A DNA stretch of 64,000 nucleotides from Lineus longissimus. Lineage: Eukaryota; Nemertea; Pilidiophora; Heteronemertea; Lineidae. Position 1 is the first letter of the stretch. Each line of letters starts with the position of its first letter. The notes beneath the pieces were generated by a model. The model was not told where the DNA came from, searched no databases, and worked only from the letters and a program-made list of their open reading frames with translations. The stretch covers positions 11,487,001 to 11,551,000 of the forward strand of contig NC_088308.1 of NCBI RefSeq assembly GCF_910592395.1, given 5' to 3'. Position numbers and translations under genes: made by a program. Shown in pieces: positions 48,595 to 60,180 of this stretch.

Positions 48595-49032
48595 CCCCGT
48601 AATCCTACACTACAGTATAGTCTTGGACATGTTGGATCGGCGACAGAAAATCCGACAAACGAGTGTACAAACATACGGACCCGTAAACTGACACGTATTC
48701 GGAATCAGGAGTGCGGTCGAAAAAAAATTATGAACTGTAGCCATTGTCGGACACCATAAAACCTGTGGATATGATCGTTTATCAATCAGAAATGTACCTA
48801 TTTCGTATCTGTTATATCCTTACTTTATAATGAATACATAAATCTCTTCAAAAATTATCGTACTGTTGCTGATAAATAGTAAAATATCGCATCATAGTCC
48901 CATACGACAAAATTATATTTTGACGTGGCATCACTTACGCGCTCTTTCGTCAAATAATCAAACTGAGGGTAGGTATGAAATAAAGACTTCTGTCGATTTT
49001 CCGTCTGCAGTGGCGGCATGCTTGACCGAAGG

Positions 49033-49283
49033 CTAGAGAAGCAGGTCCAGGACAGATTGCCGCGAAAATTTATAAATAGTTTGGGAAGCTGGCTTGACAT
49101 CCTGACAAATCCGGCCATCGATCACTCGATATGTGGCCTCGATATGTTTAGCCTACTCCCTCAATCAGAAAGATGCGTAAGGAGTAGGCCCTGTTTGCAA
49201 GAGGATGCTGCAAGAGGATGTTATAAGTTTCCCGAACTATTTTTAAATTTTCGCGGCAATCTGTCCTGGACCTGCTTCTCTAG
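49033..49283. mobile_element. Inverted-repeat element with 54-bp arms
   Basis: Arm 49033-49086 (CTAGAGAAGCAGGTCCAGGA...) and its inverted mate 49230-49283 agree except for a few bases and end in CTAG on both sides. The 143-bp centre is unrelated DNA. Likely a MITE or other non-autonomous DNA transposon; no clear target duplication. Confidence 0.65.
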
Positions 49284-49299
49284 TCTCTTCCCATGTTCC

Positions 49300-50685
49300 A
49301 TGATGTCTGATGTTGACTGGATGCAGGGAGGTGCAGGTCGAACTTAGCATGCTTAGCGCCACCTATTAAACCAGCAGTGAAAAGGGGACAGTGCATGGGA
49401 AGGCAATACATACGAACAATATCATTCAGTTCATGAAATATCAGTTGAGTTGATTGCACTATGACTTGCTTGGACTTTTGAACAAAAGTAGTAGGATGGC
49501 CCTGGTTGGTAGCCTAGGCCTATAGGCCTTGCCATGGTATAGGGGGCTACCTGCATGACTTGCTCATGTGGTTACATGCATGCATGCTTAGCCTAACTCG
49601 CGGCAAGGAGACAAAGTCATCAACGTATAATTTGGGTTTTATTCTGAAATAACCCGCATGCAAGTCATGACTATGAGGTAAGTTAACTGTTAAGTATAGA
49701 ACTCCATACGGGTGAATCTGACTATGGATCAACCGCACAGTCTTGAAATTGTTATGCCATGTCACCCTCTGCCTCTGGCTCCGGCCTCTGAGTGGGGTAA
49801 CTCCGGTAAGGCGCCTGGATGCGGGTAGTGAAACATCTTGATTTCTGTGTGACGTGACATCATTAAACAAAGATAGGGGCCTATCCATCTAATATTCACA
49901 TTTCCTCTTGGATTTTTATATCTCGTCATGCCAATCTCAGTTCGCAAATTGTTAGAATTCGGATACGTATCGGAATTCGGATACCCTATCAGAATTCGGA
50001 TACCCCATATCCAAATTCGGATACCCCCAAATTTTTAGTCAAGGGCTTAACTGAAAGACACGCCCAGTACCCACCAAGTGCTACCACCTTTGTGAAGACA
50101 GATTGTAAGAGCTATTCTTGGCTTCCATATCTCAAGCTGACAGTGACACCAGATATTGGACCCCATCATTTGCACCCTGAGTAGTTATGATTACATCATA
50201 AAAAAAAACATTGTCTCCGAACTTCAAAGCTGTGATTTATAATTATTTACACTTTTGATTTATTGTGCATGCTGATGTTGTATGAACTTTGCAATTACCT
50301 ACCACCATGGAAGAATCTATTATTGATGGAAGGGATGCATTTAAAAGTTGTGCAAAATTCGTCCCCAGAAAATTTGTCCCTGGAAAATTCATCCCCGAGA
50401 ATAATTTTTTGATTAAGAAAAGGTCTTCTTCTAAACTTCAGACCTGCTCTTCTCAACTTTTGAAGCATATTTGATTAATGGCAATTACTGTAAAATTGTG
50501 TTCAAGATGCTTGGATAACTTGACCTTCATATTTTGATTTTTGGAGAGAATAGCCAGTCCGACATGTACTGAATTGCGGTGCGGAATTGTGGAAAGAAGG
50601 TCCAATTCACGGAAGAGTAGGTTTTTCTAGAAGGTTACTTTTGCTCTTAAAACTGTACCCTGTACCCTCAATTTACCCTCAACTT
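49300..50685. other. Non-coding stretch
   Basis: Apart from the minisatellite at 49953-50031 and a short 'aaaattcgtcccc' triple near 50355-50400, nothing is recognised. Confidence 0.45.
49953..50031. repeat. GAATTCGGATAC minisatellite, four units
   Basis: AATTCGGATAC recurs four times at 18-24-bp steps (for example 'tcagaattcggatacccta'). Confidence 0.75.
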
Positions 50686-50943
50686 CTTTGGCTCACCTGA
50701 CACCATAGGGGAGTCCATGCAATACCGCAGTGTCCGTCGTCCGCCATCGTCCATCCATTGTTGTTGTCGTCTGTATCCTGTTTCAAAAGCTATGAACTTG
50801 AAAATTTGTACACAGGACCATACCGATTTTGATTTGACCTATACTATACATGTAGCATGTTTCTTAACCAGCATGAATTCTTACCACCAAATGATTTTCA
50901 AATATCTATACGGTGAGCACAATGGCCCCTTGGCCTTTTCATT
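50686..50943. mobile_element. Deleted copy of the GGCTCACC...GGCCCCTTGGCC element
   Basis: Starts 'ttggctcacctgacaccata', includes 'ccgcagtgtccgtcgtc' and 'agctatgaacttgaaa', and ends 'atacggtgagcacaatggcc'. It therefore has both kinds of terminus found at 28-30 kb but lost the tandem array and the CTCF-like core. Confidence 0.65.
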
Positions 50944-52210
50944 TAGGGTATGTAAAATGTATCCTCTGGTAGAGACCATATATATTGTTTGGGCTTGCTA
51001 CTTGTCTCGATCAGTGAGTTCTACAATACAATCTGAAGCCAGAATCTCTTTTTAAAATTCCACCAAGGGTATGTGCACCCTTGAATGAAAATTTACATCA
51101 GATACGCATACCTACAATGGTGTGACATGTATTGATTGAACAAACTCCTGAATAAATTTTCTGATGTTAAACTGATCTTGTTCAATATTGTTGCACAGGG
51201 AAAAAAAGTACTAAGTATGAGATCGATAGACACACCCTGTCAGTTGGTTCAGTGAGCTTACATGCTCCTTTATGCTACAATCAGGCATGTTCCTCATCTA
51301 TTTTTATGAATTATGTTCTTTGACATTGAGATATTGACACAGAAATAATGAGTTGGAAAGTATTGGTTTCATAGTTAGATTACCGGGTTTGGTTGAAGAC
51401 AGATTGCTAGTCCAATAGACCCAATAGGCACCCAACCGTAGTGCACACACAAATACTCAAAAGGCGGTATATTCCTACATGGAGAATACACAGGAGTACA
51501 CACAGAAGAAAATAATTCAGTATGGCTCATTACGTTTGGAGTGTCAGTAACTGTCATTGCAGTGCACTGGATAAGATTGGGTATGAGAGGGATAGCCTAT
51601 GTCCCCCCCCCTCACCACGTAGCTCAAAGAGGAACTTGAATACTGACTGCTCTTGACTATTTTCGTTACCAATTCGTCCCTGTGATCTCTCAATAAATAC
51701 CAAATAATTATACACACTTGAATACTGACTGCGCTTGACTCTATTCATTTCCAATTCATCCCTGGGCCCTCTGACCTCTCAATTACAAAGTATACACACT
51801 GTTTAATGGTGTGTATGCCTAGCTTTACGTCACTTCGGGAGAGGGAGTCAAACTACAAAGAAAGATTTTTTCAGTTTTTGACCCTTTCGCTGTCATACGG
51901 TTTTTGAAGTGCACCAACTACCATTCCCTGGCCCAACTTGGCTTAGGAAATGTTTCATTGTGGCTAAAATTACCCAATCTTACAAGGTTTGCATTGAGTT
52001 GAGTGCAGTGCTGCAATCTGGTGTAACTAACCAAAGACTTGTATAGGGACTGTGGTTGAGATATAACAAAATATGCAATTTTATGGGACACACTGTGGAG
52101 ACCAGACAATGCTTTGCCATTCCAGCGAAATAGAGCACACCTGAACACACATTCTATTGCTGAAAGTGTGCTCTCTTGAAATAGCCATATTGTTCTGCTT
52201 GGTCAATTGA
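50944..52210. other. Non-coding stretch
   Basis: Two similar 'cttgaatactgactgc.cttgact.t.ttc' blocks near 51635 and 51718 show an 84-bp old duplication. No gene. Confidence 0.45.
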
Positions 52211-52435
52211 AATGTCTTTTCTCGGACACCTTGATCAAATCTGAGCCAGACTGAGGTGCGTTTGGGTTTTTTTCTCAGCTGGCAGTCAATGTCTTTTCTC
52301 GCACACCTTGTTCAAAACTGAGCCAGACTGAGGTGCGTTTGGGTTTTTTCTCAGCTGGCAGTCAATGTCTTTTCTCGGACACCTTGTTCAAAACTGAGCC
52401 AGACTGAGGTGCGGTTGTTGTTTTCTCAGCTGGCA
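52211..52435. repeat. 77-bp tandem triplication
   Basis: Units start at 52211, 52288 and 52364 with AATGTCTTTTCTCG.ACACC and end in CTCAGCTGGCA. They differ by only a few bases. Confidence 0.85.
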
Positions 52436-52726
52436 ATTACAGATGGAAAACAACAGTCACACCTCAGATGTGACCAAGGTGTAAAATTTTAGCACGGACA
52501 CCGGTAACATTTTTGTTTACGGTACATGAGCATTTCTTTCATACTCATACTGCCAACTGAATGAATTTATTCATGAATGTGGTACAAAATACAGCAGTTG
52601 ATTCTTTTTTACCATCAAACATTTCATATATATTGTCAGTTTTGGACAGGAATGATCTGACTTCCAGAGATTCATCTCAACCAGAATTCTCTATTGACAT
52701 GTCTATTGTTCTGTTTATGTTTTCAG

Positions 52727-52792
52727 GTGTTACCAAGACCACACGACATCTTTACATGAAAAGCTTCCAGTTGCCATGGAAATCGTTGGCAG
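52727..52792 (+). CDS. Candidate internal exon, unknown gene
   Basis: TGTTTATGTTTTCAG acceptor and GTAGGC donor enclose 66 bases open as CYQDHTTSLHEKLPVAMEIV. Phase 2 at both ends. The composition looks coding but there is no known motif and no partner exon was found. Could be chance. Confidence 0.25.
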
Positions 52793-53049
52793 GTAGGCTG
52801 TTCGGAGAGTTGACAATAGTTCCAGAGAATCTGCAGCACTTGATGATAGGAATTGGTCTCGAGCAAATAGCTCTATATTATATGGCATTGATTCTTCTTT
52901 AACAAGATGGGAATAGAGCTTGATGGACCTGTTGATGCTGGGCTGAGTGGTGTGTTCTTCTGTTGAGAGTAAAAAGGTAGGGATGACAAGGTGTTGCCTT
53001 CATTGGAAATTTCCAAGCTATTTCCGAGCTCGTTTTCACAGTCTCATTC

Positions 53050-53325
53050 GTTTCACCTGATATCTCTGGACTGGGGTGAGTGAGGCTGCGAGTGTGGAGG
53101 CCAAAGCCAGTTGTCCCATCATACAGTGACCGGGCTTTCTCTTTCGCGGCCCTACGACTCTGGAGTGCTCTACCCGAGCGACAGATCGTGTGACAACCTA
53201 AATTCTTTCAAGGTTCTCCTGAAGATCCACCTGTTTCGGTTGGCTTTTGGTTGAGTTTTCTATTATACAGCGCATTGAGCGAAAACTATTCTGGATACTG
53301 CGCTATATAAGTATCACTATAAATC
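53050..53325 (+). pseudogene. 5'-truncated L2-type LINE, 3' end
   Basis: The plus strand reads SDRAFSFAAPRLWSALPERQ, then after a stop and a frame change the region that in intact elements gives FK..LK.HLFRLAF, followed by 'cagcgcattgagcg' and 'tgcgctatataagtatcac'. These are hallmarks of the L2-group C-terminus and 3' UTR. Dead and short. Confidence 0.7.
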
Positions 53326-53886
53326 AATGATGTCGCTTGCAAGACATGTTTGCGTAAATGTACAATAATGCATTGATGTATATTTCGTCTTTTTGTCATT
53401 TTATCCAGTGATTGTGATAGGTTTTGATCCCATCTAGGGTGGGGCTTTCGATTTCCTAAGTGCAACAACGGTGATATTGTCCAGCAAAGCAGCATGTTGA
53501 TAGTCAACACCTGTGGGCCTCAGACTTGCAATATTTATTGCAGAACCAATCTCGGGGAACCACTCCACTAACACTTTGATAGTATGAGACAGCAACTGCT
53601 GTATCCGACATCCTACAACCCTGTGCCCTTTATGCGGATTCTAAAAATGCACTACACATGCATCACTTGGACCGTTGCCAAATCAGGCGACGAGGAATAA
53701 CATCACACAGTTAACAATCCACATACTTTTGTACTGTACCCTTGGACCCCTGGAACGAATACTTTTTAGAAAGGACACTAATACTACTTTTTACTTAAAA
53801 ATTAGTAAAACTTTTGTATATGATATTTTCACACAGCAGTGTAGTATTGGATTGATTTTATGCTTTTAAAATCTGACACGAATAAA

Positions 53887-54049
53887 CCCCAGGGGGGAAT
53901 TGTCATAGGGGGTAAAAGTCCTGGAGGGTAAATGTCTAGGGGGTAGAAGTCCAGGGGGTAATTGTCTTAGTGGATAAAAGTCTGGGGGTAAATGTCAAGG
54001 GGGCAATTGTCCAAGGGGGTAAAGATCCGGGGGGTAAATGTCCTAGACC
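53887..54049. repeat. G-rich 15-19-bp minisatellite, about ten units
   Basis: Units of the form GGGGGTAAATGTC(C/T)TA vary at the middle (taaaagtcc, taattgtct, caattgtcc). G-runs of four to six recur every 15-19 bases on the plus strand, so the plus strand could form G-quadruplexes. Confidence 0.8.
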
Positions 54050-54776
54050 CTTAAAATCATTCTAATACATTGGAATTGTTCTATCTCACCAAAGGATCAT
54101 TTCACTTAAATACTATATAAGCGGACACGATATATTATTGGTGTAAATTGAGGTGTACCACGCCCACAACGCACCAAAAATGTCTCTTGGAGTCATGAAT
54201 TCACTTCCTGTGAATTCTCAGATCTTGTTTTCACAAATAATGGTCTTGGATTTTCATCAAACCTACCTCAAATTAATCTGTACATCCTGTCCCACATGTC
54301 CCACTGTAATTAATCCATTCATTCCAACCACAATCGCTCTAGAAATAGGGGCCGAGGTTACAGCACAGGACTTTTTTACCACACTCGTCTCATGTTGTAC
54401 AAAAGGGATATCGGTGCCATTGCCGAAATGTCATGATAAACAACAAAGCACATGCTCCAGATGGTCTGTTGGCAGTATGTCATCATGATGCGCCATCCTG
54501 CACGAAGTCATCATTTTCGAAGTTTTGAATGGATAAGCGACGGGACATGATCATGATGTAGAGATTCATTTGGGTTTTGTTTTTAAATGATAATCCAAGA
54601 GAAACTGAAAAGGAGAGCAATATGAAAGCACCTGAGTCTGAGTGTCAAAATTTTTGGTCCCAAAATATTAAAAATTGCTTGAATGATTGATTTCTCACTG
54701 GTTGAACTAACTCCATCTTTTGATGTCTTTTAGGCTGTTGCTCATCCTATAGTAGGCACATGTAGATAAATCATGC

Positions 54777-54900
54777 ATGTGCAAAATGCAGCCTCCCAGT
54801 GATGAAGATGTCAAAAAGGTCCTGAGAGGTCATCCAGCAGGAAAATATCCAAAGATACCAACAAATGTTGTCAAGATCTATGTGAGCTCTACTAAGACAG
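54777..54900 (+). CDS. Candidate first exon, DUF4062/NACHT-WD-like N-terminus
   Basis: ATG at 54777 opens 41 codons ending at a strong donor (ACAG|GTAAGA), phase 1. The text includes GHPAGKYPKIPTNVVKIYVS followed by STKT. The 'P.+P...V+++VSST.TD' pattern is the start of the DUF4062 region in NACHT and WD-repeat proteins (NWD1, TEP1 and relatives), where the next residue is Asp; the split codon G|AT would supply it. In the family this region precedes a NACHT NTPase domain and WD40 repeats. The next exon (expected ER..L and RWG motifs) was not found in the window. No good polypyrimidine tract precedes the exon, which supports a start here. Confidence 0.45.
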
Positions 54901-55258
54901 GTAAGATGGTTTCCCAGTCATGCCAGTATACCTTGTTAAAAATTTACGAAGTGGCTATGTACACAGCATGTCTATTGTGTACGCAGCCGAACAAATTAGT
55001 TGCATCCACAGCGTTACCACGTCAGCTGGCGAAAAAAATGGCGGCGGCGGTGGATGCTTCAATTCAAAATAAAGCTAATTTCAGTCGCTCCAACAAGCTC
55101 TTTTTCATTATCATGGGGAACATAACTTTGGATTTGTATTTCACCACTCAAGGTCCATCAACGCACAATCAATGCAAATAAATAGAGCAGTTTTTGGGCC
55201 ATCCGCCATATGTGGCTTATTCCTATGTCTATGATTATGAATGGTCAATAAATTGACA

Positions 55259-55321
55259 GGCCGCCAACTTTGGCGACAAGAAGCGTTCGGCTGATGCCTC
55301 TCGACGCCAAAGTTGGCGGCC
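55259..55321. repeat. Perfect 17-bp inverted repeat (hairpin)
   Basis: GGCCGCCAACTTTGGCG at 55259-55275 and its exact inverse at 55305-55321 with a 29-base loop. The GC-rich DNA to about 55680 repeats related 'gtcgccgacgcc' and 'cgtagcac' pieces, so the hairpin may be one end of a larger element. Confidence 0.6.
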
Positions 55322-55681
55322 AGTGGATCCCGGTCAGAGCACACATGCCCAGAATTTGCGTCCAGTAGTGTATTTTCCGCCACTTTAGGCTGCCCTTTTG
55401 AAATCATGTGACATCAAGACGCAAGCCTAATGGCCATAGCCTCGTCGCCGACGCCAAGTCAGGCGGCCATCCGTAGCACACCTGGCTTCTTCTTGCGTTC
55501 AAGCGCGGCGACACGCGTCAAAAATGAAACATATTTGGCGTTTAGTTGCGGCAAGTGGTGTCAAGTCGCGTTCGCCGACGCCGTTCGTAGCAGACTAGGG
55601 ATTTTTCAGGCATTCAGGACTCTTGCGGCAAAAAGCACCTGTGAACGCCGAAGTTTGCGGCTAGTGTGCTGCAGGCTTTAG

Positions 55682-57720
55682 CCACTTGGCATTTTGATGT
55701 TGGGCCAATACTAAGCCGAGCTGTATTGTCGGTCTGAGACTGAGTCGATTGGCATGGCCTACACACAGGACATGCAGTGACATACACGTCTGTTCAATAG
55801 CTCCATGCTTCTTGCATGTCTTGTGTGTGTAGGGCTGAGTAATGTACATTGACTACATTATGTGTATGACTGGGACTTGCACAGCGTGCAGCATAAAGTC
55901 GGAGGCAGAGCTTTATAATGAGCCTAATGAATGTTGATATAAATGCTGTGAACAGAAAAAGCTACTGTCTGTTGCTCTCACCGTGATGTGTACGAAAGCG
56001 CGTTGCTTGCTTGCACTCGCATCATCCTGTGGAATTTTTCTGTTCCGTACACATCATGCTGTGTACATATCCTCGACCACAATTTTATTTCAAAAAAAGG
56101 TTCAGGAGAGTAAGCTAAAAGAGTAGCAGTGCTTGAGAGTAAGAGAAAAGAGTAGCAGTGCCAGTGGTGGTATGTGCATAATTTCAATTTGATATTGGAA
56201 TCTGAATCATTACACGATAATTCGAGGACGGTTTGTCTGTCTGTCTGTTTGTTCAACTACTCCTGCTAGAAGACCTGTTGCCCATTTGCCATACATGTGC
56301 AGTTTGACCCGCAGAGTGAATTTAAGGGGTTGACAAGGTCAAAAGTCAAGCTCAAAGGTCAGAATTACACAAACAGGCCAATGAGGAACCTGCGCAACAA
56401 TAGGGGGCCCTGCAGGCAAGTGGCCGGACCATGGTTGTAATGAGAAAGCCATTTCCCAGGTCAATGATTATTGAATATTTCGTCCCTCAATTACTCTACA
56501 ACGGGAAATAGCACCAAAAATGTTGTTTTATTGGTCCTTAATTCTATTTTGATGATTTTAAGGGCGAAAATCAACAAAACTGAATTTTAATGGAAAAATG
56601 CACTGGAAGTGTCCCTTTTAGTACTGGTGCGGCCATCTGGATTTTGAGTTCTGCAGGTTCCTCATTGCCACCAAATTAGTCAACGGATCTCCACCAAACT
56701 CAGTATTGGTCCACGTGTACTGTCCCATAGTTACAGGATACCTGGGTAGTCGTCTAACACCCTCACATCTGCTTAGCAGGGAAGTTATGCATGCTGCTAC
56801 ATGCACTTGGTACATTAGCAGAGCTGCCAACCCGTTATGGATTTCTGTATTTTGTATGGATTTTGGCCAAATAACTTATTTTAGTATGGTGTTACGGATT
56901 CACCATAAAAAAAGGTCTTTTTTTTTCTTTCCACTTGTTCAGCACACCCGGTCTGCTTTTCATCTGTAAGGTCCATCGAATATGAGTCTTGTGCAATTAT
57001 TTTTCATCGGTCAGGTCATTAGATCTAACAGTAACTGAACCCAAGTGAAAGATTTCAAAAACAGCTGAAAATCGGTTATTATTGGGAATAATGTCATCAC
57101 TCAAAGAAATCTAAAACACGAACTGGCCATTCCTCGATGTGCTACTCAACCCCTTTCATAAAAACATGGAAAACATGGAATGCAAAGATATATTGACCAA
57201 ACTATTTGTATCTTTAAAAAATCAACGCCAACATATCACTCCAATTTCTTGGGTTTATTATCTAGTTGCAGGGGGTCGAAAAACTTTCAACAGTAACAAT
57301 TTTGATTATGTGACTTATTTAAAAAAAAATTATATTCCAGTTTCACTTCATTGAAATACGAGATCTCAAATTGGAATGTGTTTTGAGAATTTTAAGAATG
57401 TACTTTGAGACGACCAACCTAATGATAAACCAAAGAAATTAGGGTGATATGTTGGTGTTGATTAACAAAAGATACAAATAGTTCGGTCAATTTATCTTTG
57501 CATTACCATAGTGAAAGCTTTCCTGATACAGTGCTGAGGCCAGTGATTGCATCGTGTTAGAACTTTTTTGTCTGAATACTTTATACTGATCTCATGGCTT
57601 TCACTCGAAGTGCATCCTACTGTGACTTCAGAGAATGCCTTGCTTTTGAGGTTTGTGCACTGGGGGTAATGGGTATATTCAGTAGAAGATTCTTAAATAT
57701 CTAGACGCAAGGGCCCAACA
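55682..57720. other. Non-coding stretch
   Basis: Nothing recognised except a short 'gagagtaag..aaaagagtagcagtgc' duplication near 56105-56160 and a small TCTG run near 56235. Confidence 0.4.
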
Positions 57721-58399
57721 CGCCGCGTAGCGGCAAAAAAGCGAAGCTGGCGAAACATTTATAACGGGTCACCGTCACTTATTATCGGACTTATAGCGCA
57801 TTTACGGGGTTGCAACTATTTTGCTTTATAGTGTCACCAGGAAAGAAAAGCATGCGACCTAACGCCGATCTATTTGTATAAAGTGATAATTGGAAGGTAT
57901 ATAGTAGGAAATATCAATAAAATAATCATTCCATGTCGTCTTTTGAGGGCATTTTTGATTGTAAAAAATATATGTGTACGTCACCAGAGTCTCTGGAATG
58001 ATAATTTTATCACAGCAGTCTCGCGCAAGTAGAAGTTCTTTACCTATTAGTTCTTCACTTATTAGTCTGGCGCCAAGCCAGACGTTTTCCGTTACGATTT
58101 CACTACGATGTTTGACCAGAAGGAGCAGTGCGCGAGATATGCTAATGAGCAGACTTCCCTCGCTAGAGTTTCGGAAGAATGTTCCATATCGCGCTAAGCT
58201 GACCACTGCTGACCATGACAGGAGTGCATTGGACTGGTACAGGTTGGAACTGAACATTGAATATGCTGGTGGTGACGCTTTCTGATGAGAAGTTGGTTGT
58301 GACTGATGCAGTATCCTTGGACTCGTCCACAGCATCGTTCAATCATTGCTCTCTGAGCTGGCTTGATTCTGTACTTACCCAAATACTGAGACCAAATGC

Positions 58400-58465
58400 C
58401 TGTTGACTGTGCTTTAAAAGAGAGACTGGGGCCATGCCTAGTCTCTCTTAAATCACAGTCAACAG
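58400..58465. repeat. Near-perfect 66-bp hairpin
   Basis: Arms of about 30 bases (CTGTTGACTGTGCTTTAAAA... and its inverted mate ending CACAGTCAACAG) with a loop of about six to eight bases (ggccatgc). Only three or four mismatches or bulges. Confidence 0.7.
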
Positions 58466-59003
58466 ACACCAACCCCCTCAGACTCAGAAACCACAAACGC
58501 CCAACCCTTCCTGCTACCTTAATACTTCTGGATTTATTATGAACCACAGTTTACAGTGTAAAGGCATTTTGCGCCTACAAAGCCTCATTTTGAATTTAGC
58601 GGCTGTGGTTAGGCACCAAAACCGCTTGGTTGGTGCAAAATCTGGAAGCTGTCAAAAAGCATTTAAAAACATATTCTTCGTTGTTTAATTTGAGATCTTG
58701 GTGAATAGAAATTGATGCCTCCCTGGGTATTGAATGTCTCATCAAAAACGCTCGGGTGAAGCAAAATTGGCGAAAACCCTGGCGCCGGCTTGGTTTTGGT
58801 CAAAATTTTAGCTGGTTCTGGTGAGACAACCAATACTTCCAGTCGGGAATCAATTCCCTATTCCAAATGCACATCTTGAACATTCCTGTTTGCTCAGCTT
58901 CGGCCTGACTCGGGAATATGTATTTGACCTGTCAGCTTTAATTGTGAGTTTTGAAGAGTTGGTAAATATTTGGGATTTGAAATTTCCTGAAATATTGACT
59001 TAC

Positions 59004-59151
59004 CAATATGTGATTGTGGTGCTTCAGGCATATCATTGTATATTCTATCATTATCAACTTCACTGCAAAGCCCTTGTATCTCTTCCTGCATATCCATGCC
59101 ATCTATTTCAAGCAAGTTAACAGATGTACTATGTTGCTGCCGAGATGTCAT
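59004..59151 (-). CDS. Candidate first coding exon, unknown gene
   Basis: ATG at 59151 (with A at -3 and an in-frame stop just upstream) opens 49 codons, MTSRQQHSTSVNLLEIDGM and on to VDNDRIYNDMPEAPQSHI, ending at the strong donor GTAAGT, phase 1. The acidic composition and Y-containing DRIYNDMP suggest a cytoplasmic segment; no family recognised. A possible follow-on piece is AQSTGIWSQYL at about 58389-58421 with donor GTAAGT, phase 1 in and out, but it overlaps the hairpin and is doubtful. Confidence 0.4.
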
Positions 59152-59361
59152 TGTCTTCAATCATATTGTTTTAATGCCATTGTCGTCTGGTTTAAACTCG
59201 TTAATGGATGGTAACTGAAAGGCAACCAAAATAATCAATGTCCTGTTACATCCTGTCGCATGCCACTCTGACACAAACAGGACAAAATTACTATTGATTG
59301 TTCTCATGGACATAGAGTGTGCATCAGGTGTTTAAATGTTTTTCTAATCTGGACAGAAGTA

Positions 59362-59469
59362 GATTTGATACCATGAATGTATTTCACCCCAAGGTTATTG
59401 TTGATTTCTATTCCTGATTTGATACCATGAATGTATTTCACCCCATGGTTTTTGTGGATTTCTATGAAT
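59362..59469. repeat. 54-bp tandem duplication
   Basis: GATTTGATACCATGAATGTA starts at 59362 and 59416, and the following 'tttcacccca.ggtt.ttgt.gatttctat' is also duplicated. Confidence 0.8.
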
Positions 59470-60084
59470 TCCCATATTTGCAGTTATTAACAGCAATTTC
59501 AAGGACTTGATGTCACTTTTCAATTGTTAGGCATTGTCCTTAGCTGCCATTTGGAAATTTGTTTTAACGGAAGAAAAAAACCAAGACAATTTTTTAATAA
59601 TGCGTAATGAAAACGTCTCTGAAATGTTTCTAAATTGTGAAAACATGAACTTTTGAATTATCGATAAGCTGTCATCATATATCTATTTCTTGAACTTATA
59701 AATATTATGTGTTGGCAACAGAATGGGTATAATTCCCCCTACCTAGCTGTGTAACGTCCAATGGGTCATGGCTCTAGACCTGGTGGCATTTGACTTTGGT
59801 CATCAGTCAGTTAGGATTAACAGTAGGGCCGGGGGTGGGTATGAACTTATAAAATTGTTTTTCCACATAAAATGGCAAATCTGATGTAAATTTTGATGTC
59901 CAGCCATTCTGTTAATAGTGGATCATGTATTCTCTCCTATCTTTCCTACTAGTTATAACATACATTGGGGGAATGATTTATTATCAGATTTCCAGACTAT
60001 ATTATGTAGCTGGGTTGTAGAGAAAGAGGATTTTTAAAAGAACAGTTAGGGTAAAGAGGGTGGAGGTTTTAAAAGGATACTTAC

Positions 60085-60180
60085 TCGCATCAGACACTCC
60101 AGATATTATCTCTTTAGAGACATCATAGGCACAATCGTTTGTCAAATATTCAGCAGTATTGTTCATGACAACCACACATA
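60085..60180 (-). CDS. Candidate internal exon, unknown gene
   Basis: Acceptor TCACTTAACAG and donor GTAAGT enclose 96 bases open as CVVVMNNTAEYLTNDCAYDV then SKEIISGVSDA, phase 1 at both ends. Contains one N-glycosylation sequon (NNT) and two Cys, which would suit an extracellular segment. No family recognised. Confidence 0.35.

Noticed and set aside
57859-58335. Minus-strand frame of 158 codons and plus-strand frame of 103 codons on the same DNA
   Set aside because: Neither shows a motif or splice-site support; both contain low-complexity Leu/Ser text typical of chance frames.
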